A DNA stretch of 64,000 nucleotides from Amblyomma americanum. Its lineage: Eukaryota > Arthropoda > Arachnida > Ixodida > Ixodidae. Every line of letters starts with the position of its first letter. Positions within the stretch are counted from its first letter, which is position 1. A model generated the notes under the pieces. The model was not told the DNA's origin, searched no databases, and was given only the letters and a program-made list of their open reading frames with translations. A program made the translations under genes and the position numbers. Below are positions 33,297 through 44,065 of this stretch, in pieces. Location of the stretch: the NCBI RefSeq assembly GCF_052857255.1, contig NC_135505.1:136518356-136582355 (forward strand). Direction: 5' to 3'.

Positions 33297-34100
33297 TATA
33301 GGAAGGGCTGCCTCTTGTATTTGCGGGCGTAGTGGAGAAATACTCTGGTCGTACTGTTCTCAAAACCTGCTCCAGCTTGCAGTAATCCCTCGGAATTTGT
33401 ATTCCTTAGTCGATGCCCAGAATGAAACAACAAAAAAACTTTTTCGCTGCCCTCTGGACGGGAGAGGTGACAGTGATGGAGACAGCGTTTACCTTGGAGA
33501 AAATTTTCTATACAGCTGCCACTATTAAAATAAATGTGTTAGACATTAAAACGTGTCTATATTGTGCGTTAATGAATCGAAACTGCAAAGTGACGCGTAG
33601 AGATTACGATTTGAAGCGTAAAGCAGTTTGTATGAGGCAGACTCACCTCACGGCTCGAGATGTAACTGTGCTAATTTTCTTCGTGATACTCTTTCTTACA
33701 TCCGAGCAGAAATAAAACAACGAAATGAAAAAAAAATTGTGAGCGAAACCTAAAGACTGAATCGTTGGCAAACATGAGAGAGAACCACAAGTGGACACGT
33801 AGAGGTCTCCACGTTCCTGTTCATTGACTAAAATAGTCCTTTTCCTTCTTCGTGTCTAATCTTAACAAATTTCGTGCCTTTTCGTCAGTTTGTAAGCACG
33901 TGAATGTGCGCGTATTTTAGCTTCTTGTGCTTACGTTAATGTAGTACGAACCTGAGATGAGTCGAATGTGAGGCGGTGAAAGCAAAGTTGAATTCGACGC
34001 GACATCAAAAAAAGTCTATTCTGTGAATTTTGAATGTATTGAGCGATTCTAGCTTCACATCGGGCACCTCTCATTTAAGCAGCTTCTTTAGCTAAAAGAG
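33297..34100. other. No gene confirmed
   Basis: A 100-codon plus frame (33413-33715) lies here without any recognised motif; otherwise AT-rich unique sequence. Confidence 0.4.
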
Positions 34101-34412
34101 ATAATAATAATAATAATAATAATTGGTTTTTTTGGGGAAAGGAAATGGCGCAGTATATGTCTCATATATCGTTGGACACCTGAACCGCGCCGTAAGGGAA
34201 GGGATAAGAGAGGGAGTGAAAGAAGAAAGGAAGAATTAGGTGCCGTAGTGGAGGGCTCCGGAGTAATTTCGACCACCTGGGGATCTTTAACGTGCACTGA
34301 CATCGCACAGCACACGGGCGCCTTAGCGTTTTTCCTCCATAAAAACGCAGCCGCCGCGGTCGGGTTCGAACCCGGGAACTCCGGATCAGTAGTCGAGCGC
34401 CCTAACCACTGA
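34101..34412 (-). mobile_element. SINE (tail type II), nearly full length
   Basis: Minus strand. (ATT)n tail at 34101-34122, then the tail block GGAAATGGCGCAGTATATGT, the body, GGGTTCGAACCCG as B box and CGCCCTAACCACTGAG. About 15 nt of the tRNA-like start are lacking. Confidence 0.85.
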
Positions 34413-34549
34413 GAGAGACGTACAGGAATTTTTCGTTGTGACATACTACGCACGCTATAGCTCTCGTTATCTCCAATTAGCGAAGTTGAGGGCGAAAAGT
34501 CTAGTGGGTTTTCCTTTTTTTATCCCTTTCCTCACCGTTTCACTTGCAC

Positions 34550-35029
34550 GCCGTAGTCAGGAGAACACGCGCCGGCGCCAGGCCGCAGTGGCGTCCTCGA
34601 CAGGATGGAGCAGGAGAAGCGAGCGCCCCAACGTGGGACAGGAGGGAAGAGCAGAAGAGAAAAGGGGAAAACGGAGGGAGGAGGAGGGAAGCCACCTTCC
34701 CTGCTGCCCCAGAGAGGAGCAGCGCCTCCGTGCTCCGCCGACCCAGATCCCGTCGATTGGCCTGCCATCCTTTCCCGCGGAGCCCACGGGCGAGGCCTCC
34801 TCTTCCCTTTCCCTTGCGTTCTCCTCTTTCGCTTCCCAAACTCCCGACGTCCCGTCTGCGCCCCCGTGAAAAAAAGCCAGTTCGCGTTGAGTCCTTGGCC
34901 TTGGCCGCTGTGCCGAAGGAGGATTCGGGAGCGCGTCTATCGGAATTGAAGCAGCGCGCAGCTGGGTCGCGTGTTTCATCCCCAGACCAGAAGGAAGGAT
35001 ATAAGCGATTTATCGCAGAGCTAACTTTT
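34550..35029 (+). promoter_or_regulatory. Candidate host promoter, GC-rich with a TATA-like box
   Basis: A compact GC- and CpG-rich block (34550-34980) stands out from the AT-rich, repeat-filled surroundings. GGATATAAGCG at 34998-35008 places TATAAG about 30 bp before a possible start near 35030. A 162-codon frame crosses the block but is paralleled by frames on the other strand, so I do not call it coding. The promoter reading depends mainly on the exon-like sequence that follows. A GC-rich remnant without function is possible. Confidence 0.35.
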
Positions 35030-35246
35030 TAAAGCTAGTTTCAAAGCCCCGTTGTATCTTTGGACCATCAACAGGCATCGCCGATTTGCTGTGTGTCAGA
35101 CTGACCTTGACGGCTGGTTTGTGTCGTGATTGTTCAGCTGCTTGATCTCCCCTGTGACGCCGCTTTGTGAAAAGTTGACTCTCGGCCCGTCTAGGGAGCC
35201 AGAAGGGACGGACCGCTTTGTTCTTAGAGGTGAAGGCTTCGCGAAG
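35030..35246 (+). other. Candidate 5' untranslated first exon
   Basis: Between the TATA-like box and a strong splice-donor match (GCGAAG|GTAAGAACT, intron from 35247) the plus strand contains no ATG in any frame over about 217 bp. That is what a leader exon would show. A downstream acceptor or coding exon could not be identified in this window, so the gene is unnamed. Confidence 0.3.
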
Positions 35247-36134
35247 GTAAGAACTTCTTTTTGTACCGCGTATTTCATTCATTTCTCCTCAAGAACTTAT
35301 TTTTATTGCAGCCGGCAAGACCATTCCATTATGCAGTGATTTGTTAATTTCTTTGTTTGAATTGCTCCTAGCGCTCCTGTGTGCATGTTCGATCATATCC
35401 GTTTCTTGCCAACACCTTAGGTAGCGGTTCTTCTGCCGAATGGTTTTAACAATCGCAAAATCGATACACCCAACGCTGACATGCACCCAGAAGTTAATTT
35501 TACATTGTGTTGACTTCCTTTCGATACAATACTTTCAACTGCCTTGAGTAGACGCGCAGAATTTATTCTGCGCAAAGGAACATTTTTCTCGCCAGCAAAG
35601 CCGGTCACATTTCATTTTTTTTGTTGCTTTTGTGCACCGTCACATTGACTACATGAACTGCATTGAAGTTCGAGGCGACAATAAAGGAAGCACAGTGGCT
35701 GGGAGCTGCTTAAAAAAAAAAGGAGATGATGGGCGCTTGTGAATCTTAATTTCACAATTGTTGGACTACGTGAAGTTTAAATGCTGTAATAAAAATAAAG
35801 AGAGTAATCTGTGTACACTGTGACGACGTGGTTCTCAACCCTTTCGAGATTGTTTTTCTCTCTTTAATCACGCATTTCAGAAAGCTGAGAATAATACGGG
35901 ATACGTACGAGGGAAGCCAGCAGTGATTGGAACTATGGAAAGCATGAGAAAATAGAAAGAATAGGGAAGTTTTTAATTTGTGGCATTGACGAAAAAGAAA
36001 TTAGCACATTGATAATTTTTAAGTGAAAGGTATTTGGCTACCAAGCAGAAGAAAAGACGACCCCATGCAACGCTACATATCGTCGATCGTAGCGGTGGCC
36101 GCAAAATAAATTCACTGGAAAGTAAAAGGTTGGT
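35247..36134. other. No gene seen; would be intron if the exon is real
   Basis: AT-rich unique sequence. AATAAAAATAAAG near 35790 could act as a polyadenylation signal, but no transcript is supported. Confidence 0.35.
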
Positions 36135-36230
36135 GAAGCCATAGCTCAGTACCGTACTTGACAGGCGGAGGACGTGGGTTCGGATCCCTCTTGTACCAGG
36201 TGGTTGTTTTTTCATCTACTTTGTAATCAT
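36135..36230 (+). repeat. tRNA-like SINE fragment, different family
   Basis: AAGCCATAGCTCAGT resembles a tRNA A box and GTGGGTTCGGATCCC a B box, about 38 bp apart, followed by ACCAGGTGGTTGTTTTTTCA. The head differs from the Ruka-like SINEs. A short or decayed tRNA-derived SINE is more likely than a functional tRNA, since no acceptor stem closes. Confidence 0.5.
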
Positions 36231-36855
36231 TCAGATAAAAAAATGCTTACGCTGCTAATTCGCGATTGATCTACACCACAAATTTAAAAAAAATCATTTT
36301 CTTGGTTTTGGTGACCGTTGACTCACACAACGAGCCCCTATATCTCTACCTCTATCTGCTCAATAACTTGGAATGCTCTTTTTCTAATGTTTCTCACACA
36401 GCCACAGAGAGCTGTTGTGTTTTGTCTTTATTAAACTTCCCATTTTATAACATAGTGCTGGCAGTATAAAGCGTTCGAATTACAGCCTAATGTGGAGGCC
36501 TCTGAGGCGACATTTATATTTAATGCCAGCGCTGTAGGGACCCAGAGAAAAGGAACTAACTTGCCGCAGCTCGGCTCATTACTGATATATGCAACTCAAG
36601 GTGTTGAGTCTGTTCGATCATGCTATTCGCTGCAAACCTCTCGCTCTCTTGCTAACCAGCTCCTGGAAATTAGCAACGAATAAAAACCGTGGATGGCGGA
36701 GGTAGCATATCGGCGCGTGGCTGATGGCTTGAACGCAGCTTTCAACAACACAAGTTTAGGGCAAAGCAAGGCACTTGTGATTCCGGAAAGACATATGCCG
36801 ATGCAGCGATGACGCGTCATTAGTTGATGGTGCGTGCAGTGTAATGAAGCTGCAG
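36231..36855. other. No gene seen
   Basis: AT-rich unique sequence; frames of up to 67 codons only. Confidence 0.4.
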
Positions 36856-37192
36856 CGATTTATTTAATAATAATAATAATTGGTTTTTGGGGAAAGGAAA
36901 TGGCGCAGTATCTGTCTCATATATCGTTGGACACCTGAACCGCGCCGTAAGGGAAGGGATAAAGGAGGGAGTGAAAGAAGAAAGGAAGAAGAGGTGCCGT
37001 AGTGGAGGGCTCCGGAATAATTTCGACCTCCTGGGGATCTTTAACGTGCACTGACATCGCACAGCACACGGGCACCTTAGCGTTTTTCCTCCATAAAAAC
37101 GCAGCCGCCGCGGTCGGGTTCGAACCCGGGAACTCCGGATCAGTAGTCGAGCGCCCTAACCACTGAGCCACCGCGGCGGGGCCGATTTATTT
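36856..37192 (-). mobile_element. Full-length SINE (tail type II) with exact 10-bp TSD
   Basis: Minus strand, body 36866-37182: ATT-type tail, GGAAATGGCGCAGTATCTGT, the body, B box GGGTTCGAACCCG and the complete head CCACTGAGCCACCGCGGCGG. CGATTTATTT is found at 36856-36865 and 37183-37192, an exact duplication. Low divergence and a perfect TSD suggest a recent insertion. Confidence 0.9.
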
Positions 37193-37440
37193 CTTCCCGA
37201 TTTCATTTTTCGTCCGTGCTTTGTTCCACATGTTTCCATTTCTGTTTTCCTTGCCTTTCTTTTCCCATTTCCTTATTTCTTCCGTGCTTTCTTTCTTTAT
37301 ACTTTCTCGTGCTTTCTTTCTTTATACTTTCTCTCCCTCTTTCCTTTTTTCTTTCTATCTCCCCTTAATTCCCTCCTCTGTATTTTTCTATTCTTTCTGT
37401 CTCTCGCACGTCTCACCTATTAACGGAGGGTGGACACGGT
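37193..37440. repeat. Polypyrimidine tract with a 26-bp tandem repeat
   Basis: C/T-rich throughout. A CGTGCTTTCTTTCTTTATAC unit plus TTTCT occurs twice in tandem around 37282-37332. Confidence 0.6.
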
Positions 37441-38164
37441 TCGTTCTTAGTTTGATTTTTAAATTAAACTATAATATACTGTAGCAAACTAAAATATACT
37501 GTAGCACTTGTAAATCCTACGAATTTTGCAATAGGAATACAGAATACCCAGATTACTGTGGAATAATGCCAACAAAATACGGCGATAAATTCTACATAAC
37601 ACAACAGAAGCATAGATAAACGGAGACAAAGGAACTTGGTGAGGGTGAAAGGAAACCATGTAATCTATTACAAAAATATTCATGGACAGTTTTTGTATCT
37701 CGCGTCAGCTATACTTCTTAGCGACAGCTCAGTTAGGTTAGGGTAGATATTTAATGTGCGAGATATTAAACGCGTTAACACTCGAAAACCATTGTTAGCA
37801 CGAGATGTGGAGGCATAATTTTGAGGTTTCCTGAAACTGCATGCAGTTGGGGCGCTTATGTATACGCAGTCTGAGAAGTCGCGTTACTCGAACACAACTT
37901 TATACCTATAGTTGCCGAACTAAAACAAAATACGTGGCACATTTCTTTCGTATTTCTGAGCCACAGGTGTCGAGCGACAAATGGTAGAGCTGGATGCCAG
38001 GTATCAAACCTGCTAACAAAGCAACAACTGTTTGCTCCCAGAATAAGCCGAAAAGAACATCGCACATGATGATAATGATGTTGTATCCAATGGCACAAGG
38101 GCACACTTGCCAGAAGCGGCTATGACATAAGGCTTTTTTTTGTATACAAGCTATGGGGTCAGAT
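37441..38164. other. No gene seen
   Basis: AT-rich sequence. TAAAATATACTGTAGCA-type sequence is tandemly duplicated near 37468-37508. A short TTAGGTTAGGG lies at 37733. Confidence 0.4.
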
Positions 38165-38340
38165 ACCAATTTTGCTAAGCCCCCCTCCCCAGAAGCCGTG
38201 CACCAGGTCAGGAGAAAGCGTCTACCCGTTGTGTCACTGGTGGGGTCCCCGATGGCACAGGGGATCGAACACCGCACCTCTTGCATGCGACCCGGATGCT
38301 CTGCATGACCACCGCTGCGGTCTACATAATGAACATTTGG
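38165..38340 (-). repeat. tRNA-like SINE fragment, third head type
   Basis: On the minus strand: CCGCAGCGGTGGTCATGCAG, GCATGCAAGAGGTGCGG and TGTTCGATCCCCTGTGCC form A-box-like and B-box-like parts of a tRNA-derived SINE. The element's tail cannot be defined. Confidence 0.45.
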
Positions 38341-38994
38341 GGATCACAGGTGAAACAAGGGATCCTGCCTGACGGTGTCGAATCTATTTATGCTAATTCA
38401 ATCTGTTAATGTGGTATTTAGAGCGGCGTGTGTCCGAAGACGCCTGCCATAGCGTCATGCGGGGCTGAAGCATGTAAAAATAACAATAAATTAAAACTAA
38501 ATATGAGGCCACTTTCTATACGCAGAACACAACATAGTGCAACGTTTTGACACGGACAAAGAAAAGATGGACACCAGCGCGGTGCTATCCGCCTTTTATT
38601 TGTCCGTGTAAAAAATTGCGTATTGTCTTGCTACTCGACGGCTTCCATGAATTACCAACGAGCCCGATCAGCCACGCTTCCTCTACGAGTTTTGTTTATG
38701 CACAGTTACACGAATGTAGTTCGTTCCAGTATGACATATTACCTGGATATATTAACTATTCCATTGTATTTGGCCTGAGCTAATTCTCATCAGATCGGCT
38801 TGTGCATTTTGGAACGTGAAAAGAAAAGAGCTGTAACTGCTTGTGTACGCATACCGAACCGAACGGGGTGGTCCGCGTCTTTGTACAGCGGGGGGGGGGG
38901 GGGGGGGGGGGTATGAATTTGGCGCATAGAAGGCAACTGGCATGATACTGGTCCGTGTGGTACGAAGAAGATAATATTTGAGTGTAATGCGTTT
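38341..38994. other. No gene seen; LINE-related hairpin and poly-G
   Basis: 38549-38614 has ACACGGACAAAGAAAA and its near-complement TTTTATTTGTCCGTGT flanking CAGCGCGGTGCT, a hairpin-forming motif I associate with tick retroelements. A run of 22 G lies at 38890-38911. Confidence 0.45.
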
Positions 38995-39411
38995 GGCCCT
39001 CCGTGCTATACTTGGGGAAGGTAGTTACCGCAGACCCTTATCATAAAAGAGAAATAACTAGAAGAATAAGAATGGAATGCAGCGCATTTGGCAGATTATC
39101 TCCGATCATGAATGGCAGCAGCTTACCAGTATCCCTCATGTTAAAAGTATATACAACAGCTCTATCTTACCGGTACTCACCTACGGAGCAGAAACGTGGA
39201 GGCTAACGAAAAGGGTTCAGCTTAAGTTAAGGACAACGCAGCGAGCCATGGAAAGGAAAATCTAATGTGTAACGTTTAGAGATAAGAAGAGGGCAGAGTG
39301 CGTGACGGAACAAACGCCGGTTAACGACATCCCAGTCGAAATCAGGAGGAAGAAATGGGCTTGAGCAGGGCATGCAATGGCATGCAATGCGAATGCGAGG
39401 TAACCAATGAT
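38995..39411 (+). pseudogene. RTE-type LINE ORF2 fragment, 3' of the RT
   Basis: Shifted frames give YLGKVVTADP, then RRIRMECSAFGR, VKSIYNSSILPVLTYGAETW (39143-39199) and QRAMERK, a well-known order downstream of the reverse transcriptase core in RTE-like and related LINEs. Continuing on: EIRRKKWA.AGHAM. Several frameshifts are needed, and the N-terminal endonuclease and RT domains are not present upstream. The ORF continues after the SINE insertion at 39695. The live protein would copy element RNA at a nicked target. Confidence 0.75.
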
Positions 39412-39694
39412 CGTTAATGGTGATAATAATAACTGGTTTTCGGGGAAAGGAAATGGCTCACTATCTGTCTCATATATCGTTGGACACCTGAACCGCGCCG
39501 TAAAGGAAGGGATAAAGGAGGGAGTGAAATAAGAAAGGAAGAGAGAGGTGCCGTAGTGGAGGGCTCCGGAATAATTTCGACCACCTGGGGATCTTTAACG
39601 TGCGCTGACATCGCACACCACACGGGCGCCTTAGCGTTTTTCCTCCATCAAAACGCAGCCGCCGCGGTCGGGTTCGAACCCGGGACGTTAATGG
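39412..39694 (-). mobile_element. SINE (tail type II), 5' truncated, inside the RTE LINE
   Basis: Insert 39421-39685 on the minus strand, from an ATT-type tail to GGGTTCGAACCCGACCGCGG; the A-box part is missing. CGTTAATGG at 39412-39420 and 39686-39694 is an exact 9-bp duplication. The RTE sequence continues on the other side, giving the order: RTE first, SINE later. Confidence 0.9.
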
Positions 39695-39880
39695 CAATGC
39701 ACTGTATTCAGAAGGGTGAAAAAATATCCAGGGGCGGCAAAAATTGAGAGGTAGGGGTAGGGGGTATATGATTGGGAACATTAAAGGGATAAAGTGGCCA
39801 CGTCTGGCACAGGACCGGCTTACTTGCAGAGATATGGGAGAGGCATTTTTCCTGCAGTGGACATATGCTGTTGATGTCAC
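39695..39880 (+). pseudogene. RTE LINE 3' portion, continuing after the SINE
   Basis: The reading resumes towards the C-terminus: GIKWPRLAQDRLTCRDMGEA and FFLQWT, matching the RTE 3' ends at 24244 and 56700 (GAGATATGGGAGAGGC, then TGCAGTGGAC). It ends near ATGCTGTTGATGTCAC. It is defective, as for the upstream part. Confidence 0.7.
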
Positions 39881-40110
39881 ATTTTTTGTCTGAGCCTCGT
39901 CTTTAGGTATTACTATACGCAGGAATCGAACACAAACATTACGGCGAAGCTGAACAATCTGAAAAAGTTGTTTTTTCATGCTGGACTTTATGTAGCATCA
40001 ACACGCACTTCACGGCACCTAGGGAGAAGACGATACACGAGTGTTTTTATGTCGTGTTTTCTTCATGTTCTCAGCCGTCTCTGCACTAGAAAGGCTCCAC
40101 CGCCGCCATC

Positions 40111-40386
40111 CCTTACAAACATTTCTCTAGACAGTCGATAGCTGTCCATGAACTTCCGTCTATAAGTCTGTAGACTTTCTATAGAAAAAACCTAGAGAAC
40201 GGTCTATAGGTAATAGTAATCCTATAGACAGTCTATAGACAATCTATAGATTTATGGCCATACACTTTTAGTAAACATTTCTGCATAGACAATCTATAGA
40301 CTATGAATAGACAAAAAGAAATATCTATAGGTAGGCAGTAGAGTCTATAAGAAGGCTATAGACTGTCTATAGGCCCTTTTTGTAAG
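40111..40386. repeat. Inverted element packed with TCTATAGAC motifs
   Basis: The outer ends are short inverted repeats (CTTACAAA on the left, TTTGTAAG at 40379-40386). Between them, TCTATAGAC / GTCTATAG motifs, themselves near-palindromic, occur more than ten times in both directions, including CTATAGACAGTCTATAGAC and TAGACAATCTATAGA (twice). No coding capacity. It could be a MITE with internally expanded palindromes or a fragment of a satellite. Confidence 0.65.
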
Positions 40387-42394
40387 ATTTAGAAAGACGT
40401 AAAAATAAAAAGACAAAATGGAGGTCGAACTTTCTTATACTGTTGTTATCCCGAAGTGCGGAAATTAGACATACTGGCTCACGAAGACCGGTCAAAACTC
40501 TGGCGGTGAATTCTTAGCTCTCAAAGGTCGAACAATATGAAATTGTAAACACAAGATGACGCAGAACGCTGGGTACAAACTTGGAATAGGCGTATTTAGG
40601 CGTTATTCTCTTTTCCGTCTTCACGAGTGGAGAGAGCGTTTTTTTGTACTTTCTCTGCTCCTTGTCTGCGTAGGGGTTTCTTCTAGGGAGCCGGACTAGT
40701 TGCGCAAGGAATCCACTCGGCCAGGAAAGCCTCCATTAAAGACGACTGTTTGTCTGTCCACGCGCCCTGCTGCCCTCTGGGCTCTGTCTACCCATTGTCC
40801 TATTCTCGTGGCCAATGTTGATCACCGAGTGTATACACTCCTAGAGGCAATTTCGCGGGTCTGTTGACTCGGCACGCGATTGCCTTTTGTCATCGTTGAG
40901 GCCCCTGTCTCGTATTGGGGCTCGTGCCTCCTTCGGTGGCTTCAGTCCAGGAGCTGCAAGAGGATTTCCGGTCAACAGTCTCGAAACATGAAGAAGGAAA
41001 AAAGAGAGGTGTTTAGAACGCTGTTTTTTTTCTCCTTTTGTTACCACTTTGAGTCGATCCCAATCGAGAGGCTTTGATGAGGCATGCGAGTTCCATTTGT
41101 TCCGCTGTGGCTGTTGCAAATAGGTTCCGTGGAGCACCCTCCAGGGTGTCTTCAGCACACGACCTTGCTTACGTCTGCAGTCGACAAGGACAGTTTCTAT
41201 TTGTTTGCCCCCCCCCCCCCTCCCCCGCACCCTTCATTCCATGTGAAAGAGACCAAATGACGCACAAAACACATTGCTGTCCCTTTTTTTGCTTCGACGT
41301 TCCCTGTTTCCCTAACAGTTCGGGTCTTTCTTTTGGGCGTGGTCCAAAGCAATCACTTCGAATCTTTGTTGAGAGTGAAGGCGAAGGAAACGAGAGTTCG
41401 GTCCATTGATTAATGGCTCCTTTATTTCCCCTTCGAACGGGCGATTGGGAACGGAGCGTCCTGTAATTCACGGTCCCAACTCACTTCGGAATAAAGGAGG
41501 TAACAAATGGATCCGTGTCCCAGTGACAGCTGTCAGGGGTGTGCAGACGAACAGGAGCGACCGAGGAGAAATCGTTCGTCTGTATCGATACCAACTAGGG
41601 AACAGAGTGGACACTGCTAGGGAAAAAAAGGAAAGGCTTTCCCACAGAGAGCGTGAAAAGAAGGCCGGGATCCGGGCAACGTGGTCGAAGGTAATGATGG
41701 TGGTTGGCGGTCTCTTTAACGACGCCACGAAGGACGCTCTGACGCATTACGTTAGCGCTTCGTGGTTACAAAGAAAATTACAACCTCAAAGAGCGACTCA
41801 GAGGGAGGCAAAAAATTGAAGAGGCGGTCACATAGTGTCACACGAGTAGCCTTACGCAGCGCTGTTCGGGGCATATGCTGTACGAGGGGTTTAATGGGTC
41901 ACGTCACAATTAACAGGTCACGTGGACCGTATGGTCAGTGTGACCAGAACACGTGAAAGTGACGTCGTTTTGTGGTAACCACACAGCTTTTGCGTAACAA
42001 GCTTTGAAGAATTCACGCTGTAATAATGAACATCAAAGAAAAAAATAATAAATTTGACCGGCTTATACAAAGCGGATAATTTCGTGTAGAAGTGTGCTCA
42101 AACCCATGAAAAGCATTTGGCAACCATGAACTGCGGGAGAATTATTCGTGATACGTCCCTTATCTCAGTTACCGTTTTCTACAAAATTATATCCCTGGAT
42201 TCGCCAGGAGAGAGCTCTACAGGTCTCACTGTATTAGAGTGGCAGCTGCGGCGTTCCTCTGAATCTCTACCTATCCTCCTCGCTATCTGCACGCCGGCAG
42301 TGGTGGTGGTGCGATAACATCACTAACAGGCCCGTTCACTTTCCTTTCCTCTTCCCTTCCAACCACTTACTACTACTACTACTACTTCGGCTGC
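40387..42394. other. No gene confirmed; GC-rich 2 kb
   Basis: The longest frames (40841-41230 minus, 41406-41819 plus) are below 140 codons and not recognised. A run of 12 C lies at 41209-41220. 41890-41970 holds closely spaced GGTCACGTCAC, GGTCACGTGGACC and ACACGTGAAAGTGACGTC motifs. A short (CTA)n lies at 42368-42386. Confidence 0.35.
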
Positions 42395-42495
42395 TTAACC
42401 CCAGGTCGTGGGTTCGATCCCGGACACAGCGACTGCATTTAGGGAGAGTCGAAACGGATAACGCCATGTGCTCAAAGTTACGTCAACGCCTGCAC
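42395..42495 (+). repeat. Diverged SINE fragment (tail type unknown)
   Basis: GGTCGTGGGTTCGATCCCGG supplies a B box, and the downstream GCATTT..GGGAGAGTCGAAACGG plus CCATGTGCTCAAA resembles the body start of the Ruka-like SINEs. It is strongly diverged and truncated. Confidence 0.45.
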
Positions 42496-42862
42496 AACAC
42501 TTGTTATATCGGAGAAAATCCGGTATACAACTTTCGTTGCAATGAAAGTTGTCCGTGAACCAATTTCTTTAAAGCGACAGTGAAGTAAGTGTTCCCTTTT
42601 ATAATGCTCGTGCCTTTAACTCGGCATCAGTATGCCGGTACCTCCCTTTCTCCGTTAATCAACAGCGTTATTATAGTTAGGTTGTTGAACCGTGCTCAGC
42701 ATTCCTCTGTCCGCGCCGTACATTCAGTCTTCTTCGAGAGCTTCTGCGTCTATGCACGCTTTAGCAGTTCAAAGTTAAGCCGCATGTGTAAGTGGGACGA
42801 CCCGTCCATTGCTTTCTCTCTGTGTCATGACTGTATTTTCGTTTCCTTGTTTTACTGGCTAT
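42496..42862. other. No gene seen
   Basis: A short imperfect inverted repeat (ACAACTTTCGTTGCAATGAAAGTTGT at about 42530-42552) is the only structure noted. Confidence 0.4.
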
Positions 42863-42968
42863 TAATAATAAAAATAATTGGTTTTTGGGGAAAGGAAATG
42901 GCGCAGTATCTGTCGCATATATCGTTGGACACCTGAACCGCGCCGTAAGGGAAGGGATAAGGGAGGGT
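42863..42968 (-). mobile_element. SINE 3' tail fragment (type II)
   Basis: Only the last about 100 bp of the element (AATAATTGGTTTTTGGGGAA, GGAAATGGCGCAGTATCTGT, GAACCGCGCCGTAAGGGAAG) are present, ending at GGGAGGG. This is severe 5' truncation, as expected of incomplete reverse transcription. Confidence 0.8.
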
Positions 42969-43574
42969 TGCACATATCAATTTACCGGTGAATGTGTACC
43001 AACCATCTGTAAGCTCTTTCGTCCTCCAGTGTTCTTGTCTTGTTTCAATCTTATCTGGGGCTGCGTACAGTGTACTTTCACTCCGTGTAAGCAGGGACGA
43101 TGACGTAACGGCTTAGCGGAGATAAATCCCGACACACCACCGTCCAATGTCATCCTGTCTTCGGTCATTAAAAAGCAACGCAAAATAAAGTCCTAGCGAC
43201 CAGAAAAAAAAGTGTTCTCGTAAAAGGATCTCTCGGAAAGGCCATTAAGCGAAACCCGTCTTTCGAACCTACGTCATCCTAAAAGCTATTGCTAAGGCTT
43301 CTGTAGTAAAAAAGAAATGGGGGGTACAAGTTTTTAAGACCCCTTTCACCGGCCTCCTTGCGGGGAAAAAATATCAGCAATACGAAAACATGGCTGGACA
43401 GCAGCTTGACAAGAGCTGAGGTAGCAGTCAGGGTAGCCTGTCGTCAACGGGGGCCGCGAGAGATGAATGTTTCTGCATTTTGTTGTGAATACGGCTGCGC
43501 TCAATGGCGATTACGCTACTCGAAGCAGGAGCCTCTGACGGACGTCGAACGCTCAGCTCCCTCTGTGTCTAAAG
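42969..43574. other. No gene seen
   Basis: Unique-looking sequence. Frames up to 78 codons, none recognised. Confidence 0.4.
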
Positions 43575-43985
43575 GGAGAAACAGAAAGAATTAAAGAAAG
43601 GAAGAGGAAAGAAAGAAATAACGAAATAAAAAGAAAGGAAGAGAAAACAAACCAAGAAAGAAAGGAAGGAAGGAAGAAAGAGAGAACGAATGAAAGAGGA
43701 TGAAAGTCAGGAAGGAGTAGTAAACAAAAAAAAGAAATAAAGAAAAGATAAAAGGAACGAAGCCGGAAGAAAGCAAGGAATGAAGGAAGGAATAAAGAGA
43801 TAAAGAAACGAAGGGCGGAAGGAAGAAACGTAGAAAGCAACGATGGAGGAGTGGAAGAAGGCGTAGTGGATGTATGAAGAAAGTCAGGGTGGAAAAAAGG
43901 GCTGGAGGAATGAAAAGGGAATAACACAAGGAATGAATAACGAAGGAAGCAAAGAAGAAAGAAAGCAATTACAACAGGAGAACCG
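43575..43985. repeat. Degenerate (GAAA/GGAA)n purine tract
   Basis: About 400 bp of strongly A/G-biased sequence with scattered interruptions. It generates long Phe/Ser/Leu minus-strand frames (about 125 codons) that are artefacts. Confidence 0.8.
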
Positions 43986-44065
43986 CTGACTCAACGTATA
44001 AATCAAACAGGCATCGAGCGATGAGCCTTTGAATCAACGCCGCAATGCGAGGAACGTAAAAAAAA

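Noticed and set aside
34544..35032. 162-codon plus frame across the GC-rich block
   Set aside because: Parallel long frames exist on the opposite strand and in other frames; low complexity Arg/Pro/Ser content. I keep only the promoter/leader hypothesis.
40111..40386. CRISPR array made of TCTATAGAC repeats
   Set aside because: Repeats are only about 9 bp, occur in both orientations and have irregular spacing.
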